In this document: positions 19,420 to 28,148 of the stretch, piece by piece
Layout of the letters: each line of letters begins with the position of its first letter
How positions within the stretch are numbered: position 1 is the first letter of the stretch
Assembly: GCF_024198215.1 (NCBI RefSeq)
Contig: NZ_JAKCFA010000004.1
Location: forward strand, 186,001-250,000
Length of the DNA: 64,000 bases
Origin: Myxococcus qinghaiensis
Lineage (GTDB): Bacteria > Myxococcota > Myxococcia > Myxococcales > Myxococcaceae
Direction: 5' to 3'
The notes under the pieces: model-generated
Told to the model about the DNA's origin: nothing
The model's database searches: none
Seen by the model: only the letters and a program-made list of their open reading frames with translations
Translations under genes and position numbers: made by a program

Positions 19420-20763
19420 TCAGGACTTGGCGGCGGGGGACTCCGCGCGAGACTCCTTGGCGCGGGGCTCCTTGCCGGGTGTGGCGCTCTTGAGCCGGGC
19501 CATGCGCACGCGGTCGATGCGCGCGCCTTCCTTGTTGGCGACGACGAACTGCCAGCCGTTGTACGTGAAGCGCTCGCCCACGTCGGGCAGGTGCCCCGCC
19601 AGCGACGACAGGTAGCCGCCCAGCGTGTCGAAGTCGCCCTCGGGCAGCGGGAAGCCGAAGGCCTGGGTGAAGCGGTCCACCTCCATGGCGGCGTCCACCA
19701 TGAAGCTGCCGTCGGCCATCTTCTCCACCTGCTTCTCCTCCACCTCGAACTCGTCGCCGATGTCGCCGACGATTTCGCGGAGGATGTCCTCCAGCGTGAC
19801 GATTCCCATGAAGCCGCCGTACTCGTCGACGACGATGGCCATGTGAATCTTGCGCTTCTGCATGTCGCGCAGCAGGTCGCCGATGGGCTTCATCCACGGC
19901 ACGAAGTGCGCGGGGCGGATGATGTCCTGGAGGACGATGAGCTCCGGGTGCTGGAGCAGCGGGATGATGTCGCGCGCGTGCAGCACGCCGATGATGTGGT
20001 CCACGTCGTCCCGGTACACGGGGATGCGCGAGTGGTTCTCCTCGGCCAGCAGCCGCAGCAGGTCCTCGGAGGAGATGGTGCTGTCCACCGTGACGACTTC
20101 CGTGCGCGGCACCATGACGTCGCGGCAGCGCTTGTCGGACAGCTCGAAGATGGAGCGGATGAGCTGCGGGGCGCTCTTGTCGACCTCGTTCTTCGCGGCC
20201 TGCGCGGCCAGGAGCTTCTCCAGCTCCTCCAGCGGCGGAGGCGGGGGCTCGAAGCGCAGGGTGCGGCCGAACGTGCGCGCCACCAGGTTGAGCACGCCCA
20301 GCACGAAGCGCATGGGCGGATACAGCACCGCCACCAGCAGCGCCACGACGCCGGACAACCGCATCGCCCAACGCTCCGGGTTGGCGTTGGCCAGCCCGCG
20401 CATGGTGACTTCCATGAGGCTGGCCAGCACGCCGACGAACAGCGCGCCCGCGGCGACGGTGGCCACCGGCAACCAGGCGGCCTCACCGTAGCGCGTCAAA
20501 TCCAGCATGCGCGGCGGGACGAAGGCGCCGATGGCCGCGGCGAGGAAGCCGCTCAGCAGCGTGCCCAGCCGCAGCGCGGTGGCGGTGGCCTCGCGCTCCG
20601 TCTTGTGGCGCAGGACGCGGCGGCTCGACGCGCCCGGATGCTGCTCCGCCAGCTCCTGGGCGCGCAGGTCGGAGGTTCCGTAAAGCGCGGACTCCGCCGC
20701 GGCGACCAGAGACCTGACGAAGCACAGCGCCAGGCAGGCGACCCAGAGGGCCCAGGTAGGCAT
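19420..20763 (-). CDS. HlyC/CorC-family (CNNM-like) CBS-domain membrane protein
   Basis: A 447-residue inner-membrane protein. Residues 1-155 hold a CNNM/DUF21 domain with about four hydrophobic segments. Two CBS domains follow (VMVPRTEVVTVDSTISSEDLL... and IIRPAHFVPWMKPIGDLLRDMQ..., ending in the family's AIVVDEYGGFMGIVTLEDILREIVGDI). The C-terminal CorC_HlyC domain comes last (about 355-430). Relatives are linked to divalent-cation (Mg/Co) homeostasis; the older haemolysin name is historical. It converges on the LEA14-like gene. Confidence 0.88.
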   Translation of the reverse strand: MPTWALWVACLALCFVRSLVAAAESALYGTSDLRAQELAEQHPGASSRRVLRHKTEREATATALRLGTLLSGFLAAAIGAFVPPRMLDLTRYGEAAWLPVATVAAGALFVGVLASLMEVTMRGLANANPERWAMRLSGVVALLVAVLYPPMRFVLGVLNLVARTFGRTLRFEPPPPPLEELEKLLAAQAAKNEVDKSAPQLIRSIFELSDKRCRDVMVPRTEVVTVDSTISSEDLLRLLAEENHSRIPVYRDDVDHIIGVLHARDIIPLLQHPELIVLQDIIRPAHFVPWMKPIGDLLRDMQKRKIHMAIVVDEYGGFMGIVTLEDILREIVGDIGDEFEVEEKQVEKMADGSFMVDAAMEVDRFTQAFGFPLPEGDFDTLGGYLSSLAGHLPDVGERFTYNGWQFVVANKEGARIDRVRMARLKSATPGKEPRAKESRAESPAAKS

Positions 20764-20817
20764 AGAGGCCCGTTCTTAACCCGTGCTAAGGGTCCGTTCC
20801 ACCCCGCCGGAGCCCTG

Positions 20818-21603
20818 ATGCCCGCTCGCATGTATTCCCTTGGAGCACTCCTGGCCCTCCTCGTGCCCGCCGTCGCTGGCGCGTGGCCGGTGGACCTGGT
20901 CCTCCCCTTGGAGGCGGGCAAGGAGCGCTTCCAGAAGCTGGCGGCCGTGGAGTGGGTGGAGGTGGAGGACGCCTCCATCGCCAGCGCCGAGGTGCTCCCG
21001 GGCACCAACGAACTGTTGCTCACCGGTCAGAAGGAAGGGCGCACGCTCCTCCTCCTGTTCGCGGAGGGGCGCTTCGCGGTGTGGCGCCTCACGGTGGGAA
21101 ATCCGCCCGCCGAGGACGTCGCGCCCAGGCTGGCCTCCGCGCGCAAGGCGTGCCCGGACCTGAAGGCCACGCAGGGCGCGGAGCGCTCGCTCACGGCCAC
21201 GGTGAAGGACGCCGCGTGCCGCGCCGCGCTGCTGGAGGTGCTGCGCACGGACGCGTACGTGGCGCGCGAGCTGGAGCTGACCTTCGATGTTCCGGCGCTC
21301 CAGGAGCAGCTCGCCTCGGTCGTCGCCGCGCTCCAGCCGCTGGGCCTGGAGGCGAGCTACAGCGGCGCGGGCCTGGTGATGACGGGCACCGCGAGCCGCG
21401 AGGACTGGCGCCGGGCGCTGTGGGAGCTGTTCCGCCGCTCCGTGGGCCGCGTGCCGCTGGAGGACCGGGTGGAGCTGAAGGCCTCGGAGCCTCCGGCCGC
21501 CGTGCCGGACGCGGGCCCCGCCGTCCAGGTGGAGCCGCCGGTGGAGGTGGAGATCCTCTCCCCGCCTCCGAAGAAGCCGCCGCGCAAGAAGCGCGGAGGC
21601 TAG
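20818..21603 (+). CDS. Secreted pilus-assembly N-domain (CpaC-like) protein
   Basis: A 261-residue protein with a signal peptide (LGALLALLVPAVAGAWP). Residues about 23-95 match the N-terminal domain found before secretins of CpaC/RcpA type (LVLPLEAGKERFQKLAAVEWVEVEDASIASAEVLPGTNELLLTGQKEGRTLLLLF). A Cys-paired middle part follows (ACPDL...DAACRA), then a BON-like domain and a Pro/Lys-rich tail. No secretin domain is present, so it is not a CpaC orthologue. It may bind such a machine elsewhere. Its stop overlaps that of the convergent LVIVD gene by 4 bases. The ATG at 20830 is an alternative start. Confidence 0.65.
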   Translation: MPARMYSLGALLALLVPAVAGAWPVDLVLPLEAGKERFQKLAAVEWVEVEDASIASAEVLPGTNELLLTGQKEGRTLLLLFAEGRFAVWRLTVGNPPAEDVAPRLASARKACPDLKATQGAERSLTATVKDAACRAALLEVLRTDAYVARELELTFDVPALQEQLASVVAALQPLGLEASYSGAGLVMTGTASREDWRRALWELFRRSVGRVPLEDRVELKASEPPAAVPDAGPAVQVEPPVEVEILSPPPKKPPRKKRGG

Positions 21604-23153
21604 GGCGTCGTCTCGCGCAGGATGATGAGGCCGCGCGACGTGTCCACCGTGTAGATGAAGCCATCGCCCGGCACGCGGATGCCGATGGCGCCGTCGTAGA
21701 AGCTCTCGCCGCGTCCCGCGTCGTCCGGCCGGAAGGTGTTGTAGTGGGCCACCTCGCGCGGGCTCTCCGGGGTGGAGACGTCCAGCACGCGCACGCCCTC
21801 GTGGTACCAGGCGACGTAGAGCTTCGTCCCGGACAGCACCATGTTGTGGATGGAGACGTAGTCGCGCATCCGGTGCTCGCCGATGAGCTTCACGGAGGCC
21901 GGGTCCGTCACGTCGAGCACGCGCAGGTGCGCGCCCCAGTCCTCGCCGCCCTCGAAGGCGATGATGCGGTCGCCGTAGCGCGCGACGGCGCTGGCGTGGC
22001 TGGTGGAGTGCGCGTAGCGGTAGGAGCCGAGCTGCCGGGGCGTCCCGCTCGGCTCCAGCGCGCCGATGACATAGCCGGCGCGCCAGAAGTTGACGTAGAG
22101 CCGCCCCTCGAAGGCGAACATGTCGTGCGGCCCGTAGGAGCTCGCGGCGTCGAAGCCCGCGGCCTGGAAGGTGCCCTTCAGCTCCGGAGACAGGGGCTGG
22201 GTGACGTCATAGAGGAGCACCTCGCCGGTGGGCGCGGGCGAGGCGGCGAACAGCGTGTTCTCGCTCACGAACACGGTGTGCACGTTGGTGCGCGAGCCGC
22301 CCGTGGCGAACACCTCCACGGGATGGGCGGGGTCGGTCAGGTCGAAGACGATGACGCCGCGCACGCCGCTGGCCACATAGAGCGCGTTGCCGTGGGCCCA
22401 GACGCCGTTCCAGTACGTGTCATTGGTGCGCCGGATTTGCTCCGTCAGCACGGGCTGGCTCGGGTTGCTCACGTCATAGACGAAGAGGCCGCCGCCGAGC
22501 GAGACGACGTAGGCGTGTCCGAGCGTGACGTACACGTCCACGGGCAGGCCCGTCACGGCCGTCTCGGACACCCGCTCCAGGCCGGAGGACTCCGGCTCGT
22601 CCACGCGGGCGGTGACCTTCATCGCGTCGAAGGTGCCTTCACCCTCCACGCGTCCGTTGAGACATTCCACGTAGCAGCCTTGCAGCCGTCCGGGTTCGGG
22701 CGACTGGCAGCCGAGGAAGGAGCGGCGACGCACGCCGTTGGTGCCTTCCGTGCGCGAGCCGGAGACGAAGACGTTGCCGCCCGCGCCCACTTGTCGCGTG
22801 TCCAGCGTCAGGCCCCCTGCGTACTGGGTGCCGGTGGAGGCCAGCCGCATGGACTGGGACGAGAAGTTGTAGGTGTTGCCGTAGCGCGGGTTCCTCGCGC
22901 GGACGTGCAGGGTGTAGACGCCCTCCAGCTCCAGCGTCGCGAGCTCTCCAGGAGAGCAGGCGCTCGCGTTGAAGCTGCCCAGGCTGCCGCAGGCATTCGA
23001 GGCCGTGTCCACCGTGCACGCGGCGAAGGCGCCCGTGTCCTGCCAGTCGCCCTCATCCGAGCCGCCCGAGGGCTCTGGAGTCGGTGGTGGCTTGTCGTCA
23101 CTGCAGGCCGTCAGGGCCAGTGTCACCGCAGCCAGCATCAACAGGGCACGCAT
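21600..23153 (-). CDS. LVIVD-repeat beta-propeller lipoprotein
   Basis: A 517-residue lipoprotein with lipobox LTAC (Cys17) and a short Pro/Asp linker. Residues about 190-510 contain LVIVD-type propeller repeats: GLFVYDVSNPSQPVLTEQ, GVIVFDLTDPAHPVEVFA, VLLYDVTQPLSPELKG, LRVLDVTDPASVKLIGE and VRVLDVSTPESPREVAH. The N-terminal 170 residues have several cysteines (ACTVDTASNACGSL, FLGCQSPEPGRLQGCYVEC), probably disulfide-bonded. Such proteins are abundant in myxobacteria and of unknown role. I chose the ATG at 23153, which leads directly into the signal; the ATG at 23162 is possible. Confidence 0.8.
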   Translation of the reverse strand: MRALLMLAAVTLALTACSDDKPPPTPEPSGGSDEGDWQDTGAFAACTVDTASNACGSLGSFNASACSPGELATLELEGVYTLHVRARNPRYGNTYNFSSQSMRLASTGTQYAGGLTLDTRQVGAGGNVFVSGSRTEGTNGVRRRSFLGCQSPEPGRLQGCYVECLNGRVEGEGTFDAMKVTARVDEPESSGLERVSETAVTGLPVDVYVTLGHAYVVSLGGGLFVYDVSNPSQPVLTEQIRRTNDTYWNGVWAHGNALYVASGVRGVIVFDLTDPAHPVEVFATGGSRTNVHTVFVSENTLFAASPAPTGEVLLYDVTQPLSPELKGTFQAAGFDAASSYGPHDMFAFEGRLYVNFWRAGYVIGALEPSGTPRQLGSYRYAHSTSHASAVARYGDRIIAFEGGEDWGAHLRVLDVTDPASVKLIGEHRMRDYVSIHNMVLSGTKLYVAWYHEGVRVLDVSTPESPREVAHYNTFRPDDAGRGESFYDGAIGIRVPGDGFIYTVDTSRGLIILRETTP

Positions 23154-23401
23154 GGAGCTCATCCTGATGTGAGTGGAGTGTGTTCGCATCGGTGGGATGT
23201 CGGGGTGGTCATATCGCGATGGCCGGGACTTCGCCTGTCGTGTCCGCGCGGGGGTGGGCGTGCCCGTGTGGGAAGGGTCGACGCTGGAGACGCTTCAGGG
23301 TGTGCCGTGAGGAGGCCGGCATGAGGTATGACGGCGCGAAGTTTCCGGACCGGCCGTGACGTGCGGGTGCGTCATGTCGCTGGGGTCTTCTGGAGGAGCC
23401 G

Positions 23402-24409
23402 ATGCGATTCTCGATGCGGTCGACTTCACTGGTGCTGGGCCTGTTGCTGCTCGCGCCGCTGGGGGCGAGTGCCCAGTTCGATGATGGTGAGGCGTCGCTC
23501 ACCGCGCCCACCGAGCCGGAGCGGGGCTGTCCGAAGCGCCCGGACCTGGTGCCCTTCACGCCGCGCGCGCAGGTGGGCATGGAGGGCTCGGGCTGGCTGG
23601 TGCACCAGGCCATCATCCCCGAGTCGAAGGACACCTTCTTCAAGGGCCGCGAGCGGGAGCGCTCCGGGGTGAAGCGGGTGCCGGAGGAGGAGTCGCGAAG
23701 GTACGGTGCGCCGGACCCGACCCTCCCGCTGTGGGTGTTCGGCAAGGCGGACGCGCCAGCCTGTCGCGCGCTGCCCGTCCACTGGTGGGCGGTGCGGATG
23801 GGGGCGACGGACGCGGACCGCAAGACGTTCCTCATGGCGGAGATTGAAGTGGACTGCGACGTGCTGCCGCCCGGGCGCCTGTCCGGTACGCCGGTGGCGC
23901 TGCGGCAGAAGGACGAGCCCACGGGGTGCAAGCTGCGCCGGCCCACCGAGCGCGAGACGGGCAAGGACGGAGAAGGCCTGCCGCCCGATGTGCTGGAGTT
24001 CATCCCTGCGCGCGACTGCGAGTCGCCGGAGTGCCTGCGGCTGTGGGAGCGCATTGGCACGAGCTGGGATGACACCACCACGGTGGGCGACTTCACGGTG
24101 TCGTGGATGGAGCGCAAGGGGAAGAAGGACCCGTGCGACTGGCCCACCGAGGACCTCTCGTTGCTGCTCTACCGTCCGCCGGGCTCGCTCACCCCGGCGC
24201 TGCTGCGCAATGGTGGGACGCAGTTCTTCGGTGGCCTGCATGACAGCTCGGGGCTGAGGTTCGTGCTCAGTCGGGACCTGGGCTCGCTCTACATGCACGA
24301 GGCCGCGAAGCCGAAGGCCGCGCCGAAGGCGGTGCGCTATGGGAGTCCGACGGAAGAGGACTTGATTCTCACCAGGCGCACACTGTCTCCGTGCAAGGTG
24401 AAGCGCTGA
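23402..24409 (+). CDS. Secreted protein of unknown function
   Basis: A 335-residue protein with a clear signal peptide (LVLGLLLLAPLGASAQ) and a strong GGAGGAG ribosome site. The mature part has seven or more cysteines, several in short spacing (CESPECL), consistent with disulfides in the periplasm or outside. No recognised family or active-site motif. The 248-base interval to the divergent LVIVD gene holds no gene that I can support. Confidence 0.65.
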   Translation: MRFSMRSTSLVLGLLLLAPLGASAQFDDGEASLTAPTEPERGCPKRPDLVPFTPRAQVGMEGSGWLVHQAIIPESKDTFFKGRERERSGVKRVPEEESRRYGAPDPTLPLWVFGKADAPACRALPVHWWAVRMGATDADRKTFLMAEIEVDCDVLPPGRLSGTPVALRQKDEPTGCKLRRPTERETGKDGEGLPPDVLEFIPARDCESPECLRLWERIGTSWDDTTTVGDFTVSWMERKGKKDPCDWPTEDLSLLLYRPPGSLTPALLRNGGTQFFGGLHDSSGLRFVLSRDLGSLYMHEAAKPKAAPKAVRYGSPTEEDLILTRRTLSPCKVKR

Positions 24410-24440
24410 GGTCGATTTTCACGGGCCATGTCAGGCAGGG

Positions 24441-25460
24441 ATGGCGCCGCCTTCGGTCGGCTCCATCATGGACTCTCGATTCCAGCGCATCACCGCGGAC
24501 AATGCCTCGCGGTTGACGCAGGTAGGGCAACTCCGTCCCTCGCTCCCGTCGCACACCTCGGGCCAGAAGCTCGCTTTCGAACCGGGGAGCGCCGTGCTCC
24601 TCGCGCTGAGCAACGGAGGAACGCCGCTGCGGTGGTGGGACGTGGAGACGTCGTCGGAGGGGCTGCTGCATCTCCACGAGCAGCAGTTCGAAGGGGGAGC
24701 AGCGATGCTGCTCGACGCCGAGCGCATCCTGACGGTAGGGCCCGCGAACCTCTCGATTTCGGGGCTGTGGCGGCCGAGGCTGGTGACCCTCTCCACGAAG
24801 GACGGGGCGCTGGTGCGTGAGCAGCACCTGACTCATGCGATGATCCGGTTCGCCATGTCTGCGGGCGGGGAGCGGGCGCTGCTGATTCCGTTGGAAGGCG
24901 ATGCGCCTCTGGTGTGGGACTTGAAGTCCTGGCGTCTTCACTGCGAACTCGCACCGCTGGACGGGGGCGTGTCCGTGACGGCGTGTGCGCTGTCGCCGGA
25001 CGGGCGCTTCGCCGCGGCGACCTTCACTTCGGATGACGGACGGGGAACGAACCTCTGGCTCTGGGATATCGCCGAAGGGGCACGCCCCGTGGCGCTGTCC
25101 GTCGATGCGCCCACGACGTGGAGCCTCGCCTTCCATCCGACGGAGCCGCTTCTCGTCGTGGGTGGCATCACGGAGGATGTCGCCGTGGTGCACGTGGGCG
25201 AGCATCGGCGGGTGAAGACGCTTCCTGGCTTCCGGGGCTACGCATGCAACCTGAGCTTCAATCCCCAGGGCGACCTGCTCGCGGCCTCCCGTGATGGCCG
25301 AGGCTTCGGTGTCCATCGCTTCGATACCGGCGAGGAGTTGTTCCGCTCCAGCGACGGCGATGACCTGCAGACGAGCGATGCGGTCTTCTCACCCAATGGC
25401 CGACTCGTGGCCTGGGGGCGGGGGGATGGCACGGTGGAGCTGTGGGCCGTGACTGACTGA
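24441..25460 (+). CDS. Cytosolic WD40-repeat protein
   Basis: A 339-residue protein without signal peptide, built of about six to seven WD40 blades (SGQKLAFEPGSAVLLALSNGG...LRWWDVETS, ALSPDGRFAAATFTSDDGRGTNLWLWDIAEG, SLAFHPTEPLLVVGGITEDVAVVHV, NLSFNPQGDLLAASRDGRGFGVHRFDTG, VFSPNGRLVAWGRGDGTVELWAV). It is probably a protein-interaction scaffold. The start is uncertain: ATG 24441 or ATG 24468, neither with a strong ribosome site. It converges on aat, with 12 bases between stops. Confidence 0.75.
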   Translation: MAPPSVGSIMDSRFQRITADNASRLTQVGQLRPSLPSHTSGQKLAFEPGSAVLLALSNGGTPLRWWDVETSSEGLLHLHEQQFEGGAAMLLDAERILTVGPANLSISGLWRPRLVTLSTKDGALVREQHLTHAMIRFAMSAGGERALLIPLEGDAPLVWDLKSWRLHCELAPLDGGVSVTACALSPDGRFAAATFTSDDGRGTNLWLWDIAEGARPVALSVDAPTTWSLAFHPTEPLLVVGGITEDVAVVHVGEHRRVKTLPGFRGYACNLSFNPQGDLLAASRDGRGFGVHRFDTGEELFRSSDGDDLQTSDAVFSPNGRLVAWGRGDGTVELWAVTD

Positions 25461-25472
25461 GGTCCCCGCGCG

Positions 25473-26171
25473 TCACCGCGCGGGAGCTTCCGTCCACTTC
25501 CCCTGCCGGGTCGGCTCGCGCAGGGCCTTGTGGAGCGCGGCGAGGAAGCGCTTCCTCGGCCATGACTCCGCGCCGAACCTCGCCAGGTGCTCGGTCTCCA
25601 CCTGGCAGTCCACGAGCTGGAAGCCCCACTCCTTGAAGCGCTCCACCGACGACACGAACGCCACCTTCGATGCATCCGGCGCGAGCGCGAACATGCTCTC
25701 ACCGAAGAACGCCGCGCCCAGCGATACGCCGTACAGCCCGCCCTTCAATTCGCCGCCCTGCCACGCCTCCACCGAGTGCGCGAAGCCGCGCTCGTGCAGC
25801 TCGACGTAGGCCGCCAGCATCTCGTCCGTAATCCACGTCCCGTTCTGCCCGGGACGCGTCACGCGGCCACACTCGGTGATGACGCGCGCGAAGGCCGTGT
25901 CGTAGCGCACCTCGTACTCGCCCCGCGCCATCGTCTTGCGCAGGCTGCGGCCCACGTGCAGCGTGTCCGGCGTCAGCACGAAGCGCGGGTCCGGCGAGTG
26001 CCAGAGGATGGGGTCCCCCTCGCTGAACCACGGGAAGATGCCGCGCGAGTACGCGGCCAGGAGCCGCTCCGGGCTCAGGTCCCCGCCCACGGCGAGCAAT
26101 CCGCTCTTGTCAGCGCGCTCCGGAGGCGGGAACAGCTCCGGGTGCTCGTCACTCAACAGGTAGATGGGCAC
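25473..26171 (-). CDS. aat: Leucyl/phenylalanyl-tRNA-protein transferase
   Basis: A 232-residue enzyme that adds Leu or Phe to N-terminal Arg/Lys of proteins, marking them for ClpS-ClpAP degradation. The family core is complete: LLAVGGDLSPERLLAAYSRGIFPWF, ILWHSPDPRFVL, VGRSLRKTM, NGTWITDEMLAAYVELHERGFAHSVEAW, GGLYGVSLGAAFFGESMF and FQLVDCQVETEHLARFGAE. It follows the LEA14-like gene on the same strand with 12 bases between, so they may share a transcript. Confidence 0.95.
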   Translation of the reverse strand: MPIYLLSDEHPELFPPPERADKSGLLAVGGDLSPERLLAAYSRGIFPWFSEGDPILWHSPDPRFVLTPDTLHVGRSLRKTMARGEYEVRYDTAFARVITECGRVTRPGQNGTWITDEMLAAYVELHERGFAHSVEAWQGGELKGGLYGVSLGAAFFGESMFALAPDASKVAFVSSVERFKEWGFQLVDCQVETEHLARFGAESWPRKRFLAALHKALREPTRQGKWTEAPAR

Positions 26172-26183
26172 GCACCGCGCACT

Positions 26184-27026
26184 CTACCGGGACACGTTCA
26201 GCTTCACCTCGCCCGTGAGTGAATACGGCACCCGCATCAGTGGACCGGTCAGCTCTCCTGTCACCCCGTAGGGCAGGACTCCGCGCGAAATGAGCGCCTT
26301 CACCTCCGGGCCCCACGAGTCCTTCGTCACCGCCACCTCCACCGGGTACACCCCCGTGGCGGACGCATCCACGCTGTCCGACTGCGCCAGCGTCCCGCTG
26401 TCCAGCGCCTTGCCCGCCACCGCCATCTGCCACGTCAGCCCGCTGAGCTTCAGGGGGAAGGGGTTGGGGTTCTGGATACCCAGCCGGAGGTTGAGCTGCA
26501 CCTCTTCGGCGGAGTAGCGCGCCCCATCCAGCTCCTCCACCACAATCGTCGGCAGCCGGGGCACGCGCACCGCGCGACTCGCGGCGAAGGGCACCTGCTC
26601 CTCGGAGTCCCCCGAGCGCACCACCAGCACCCCGCGCAACGCCAGCAGCACCGTGCCGCCCTGCGCGCTCAGCCGCGCCAGGTCCTCCGCGCTCTGTACG
26701 TAGGCCGCGCGCTCTTCAAAAGACACGTCCCCCGGAGTGCCGGGCTCAAGCCGCGTCTCCAGTTTCATGGTGCCCTTCTTCAGCACCTTCCCCTCGGAGA
26801 CCAGCTCGTAGTCGGCGCGCTCCACCACGCCGGGCGCGGCGCTGGCCACCTGGGCGCTGTAGCGCAGGGTGGCCTCTGTGAGCCCCTGCGACACCACGGA
26901 CGTGTCCTGTGAGGTGAGGGTGGCGGAACCAGCCGGCCGGGTGGGGGACGAGGCACACCCCAGCCCCACCATGAGCAGTGCGGCAAGCTGGACGACGGGC
27001 GAAGTCGAGCGCATCACGCTAGACAT
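26184..27026 (-). CDS. Two-domain LEA14-like lipoprotein
   Basis: A 280-residue lipoprotein with lipobox VGLGC (Cys21 from ATG 27026; ATG 27014 is also possible). The mature protein has two beta-sandwich units of LEA14 type. The second is clear (VQLNLRLGIQNPNPFPLKLSGLTWQMAVAGKALDSGTLAQSDSV). This larger relative of the 162-residue protein at 18872-19360 is probably held in the outer membrane. No catalytic motif is present. Its start region abuts the start of the divergent metallopeptidase-like gene. Confidence 0.72.
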   Translation of the reverse strand: MSSVMRSTSPVVQLAALLMVGLGCASSPTRPAGSATLTSQDTSVVSQGLTEATLRYSAQVASAAPGVVERADYELVSEGKVLKKGTMKLETRLEPGTPGDVSFEERAAYVQSAEDLARLSAQGGTVLLALRGVLVVRSGDSEEQVPFAASRAVRVPRLPTIVVEELDGARYSAEEVQLNLRLGIQNPNPFPLKLSGLTWQMAVAGKALDSGTLAQSDSVDASATGVYPVEVAVTKDSWGPEVKALISRGVLPYGVTGELTGPLMRVPYSLTGEVKLNVSR

Positions 27027-27082
27027 TGTGTGCACCCCGGAAGCCGCCCCCAAGGGCTTTTCCGCTAGACTGTCCACCACTC

Positions 27083-27721
27083 GTGGTCCGACGCCGCCCC
27101 AACTTCAACAAGACGGTCCGCTCCCTCATCCGGGACATCGCGACGAAGCTGCCGGAGTTCGCCCACGTGAAGGCGGGCCGCATCCTGGTGGTCGCGGGTG
27201 AGGCGCGCCGTGCCTCGCGTGGCACCGTGAAGCCCCTGTGCTTCCGGGGCGGCAAGTCCACGGACCGCACGGGGCGCCGCAAGCCCGTCATCCGCATCCG
27301 CGGCCGGCGCATGCTGTACTGCATCACCCTGCGGCCCCTCTTCTTCAGGGGCTCCACCGCCCAGGCCCGCCTGGAGACGGTGCTGCACGAGCTCTTCCAC
27401 CTGTCGCGCCGCTTCGACGGCACCCTGCACTCGGGCCGGCGCCACGCCGTGCTCGGCAAGGACTTCGCCCGGAAGCTGCGCCCGCTCGTGCGCCGCTACC
27501 TCAAGCTGTGCCCTCCGGAGCTGCTCTCCGCCCTGGCCCTCACCGGCGAGGTGCGCGTGCTCCAGTGGCTGGAGCGCCCGGGCCCCGCCTACGTCCCGGG
27601 GACGCACCGACGTGTGCGCAAGGTCTACACCGAGGACCAGCTCTATTACGGCATCGCACGCATGGTGACGCCCAAGCCCCGCGTCCCTCGTGAAGCCGCC
27701 GTCCGCCTCAAGGTCCACTGA
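27083..27721 (+). CDS. Putative zinc metallopeptidase (HEXXH, SprT-like)
   Basis: A 212-residue protein when started at GTG 27083. The frame is open upstream to a TTG at 27026, but that would overlap the start of the divergent gene; neither has a clear ribosome site. The zinc motif HELFH lies at residues 102-106 (VLHELFHLSRRF), followed by HSGRRHAVLGKDFARKL. No signal peptide is present and the protein is very basic. The layout is that of small cytosolic putative metallopeptidases of SprT/phage-associated type. The substrate is unknown. Confidence 0.65.
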   Translation: MVRRRPNFNKTVRSLIRDIATKLPEFAHVKAGRILVVAGEARRASRGTVKPLCFRGGKSTDRTGRRKPVIRIRGRRMLYCITLRPLFFRGSTAQARLETVLHELFHLSRRFDGTLHSGRRHAVLGKDFARKLRPLVRRYLKLCPPELLSALALTGEVRVLQWLERPGPAYVPGTHRRVRKVYTEDQLYYGIARMVTPKPRVPREAAVRLKVH

Positions 27722-27776
27722 CAGTCCGCTTCCGGGCCACCCCTGTACACCGCAGGACACTGCTCGTCTGTACGGG

Positions 27777-27805
27777 TTGACTTTGATAATGAGTATCAAT
27801 ATCGT
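27777..27805 (+). promoter_or_regulatory. Candidate sigma-70 promoter of the heme-uptake operon
   Basis: TTGACT (-35), 17 bases, TATCGT (-10). GATAAT at 27785 is an alternative -10 but lacks a good -35. The Fur box lies inside this interval, so bound Fur would block RNA polymerase. Confidence 0.55.
27785..27803. promoter_or_regulatory. Fur box
   Basis: GATAATGAGTATCAATATC matches the classical 19-bp Fur consensus at 16 of 19 positions and is strikingly AT-rich for this genome. It overlaps the candidate promoter and lies directly upstream of the heme genes. It predicts repression by Fur with iron and expression under iron limitation. Confidence 0.8.
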
Positions 27806-27833
27806 CCGTCGCGTTTCAGACAGCGGAGTGGTG

Positions 27834-28013
27834 ATGCGCGACGGATGCCAGCAGGGCGGTGAAGCGGACGAGCTGCGGTGTCTGTGCGGGAGTCTGCTGG
27901 CGAGGTTGGTGCCGGAGGGCGTGGAGCTGAAGTGCCGTCGTTGCCACCGCACGCGGGTGGTGCCGCTGGAGCGGCCGCCGGGAGATGGGAGCGCGCCGGG
28001 CGCGCAGGGCTGA
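27834..28013 (+). CDS. Small zinc-ribbon (Com-like) protein, first gene of the heme operon
   Basis: A 59-residue protein. Two cysteine pairs, CLC and CRRC, sit in LRCLCGSLLARLVPEGVELKCRRCHRTR, the pattern of a small zinc ribbon resembling the Com translational regulator family. The ATG at 27834 has GGAG 5 bases upstream. The earlier in-frame ATG at 27789 lies inside the Fur box and promoter, so it is not the start. It is the first gene after the Fur box and 135 bases before the TonB receptor. A role in heme or iron control is inferred only from position. Confidence 0.6.
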   Translation: MRDGCQQGGEADELRCLCGSLLARLVPEGVELKCRRCHRTRVVPLERPPGDGSAPGAQG

Positions 28014-28148
28014 GCGGATGGGAGCACCCGGGTGTGGCACGGCCCGGGGGTGTCGAGAGTTGACTGAGGCCAGAGGCCCTTGAGCCCAGCGCCCCGCGGG
28101 GACTCCACAGAAGAGGAGTCCCACCGACCGTGTGTCGGAGGACGTGGA

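Noticed and set aside
27789..27833. ATG at 27789 as start of the zinc-ribbon gene
   Set aside because: It lies inside the Fur box and the promoter, upstream of the expected transcription start. ATG 27834 has a ribosome site and gives a compact zinc ribbon.
27834..28013. The Com-like protein as a sign of a Mu-type prophage
   Set aside because: No other phage gene is nearby, and the gene sits in an iron-regulated heme operon.
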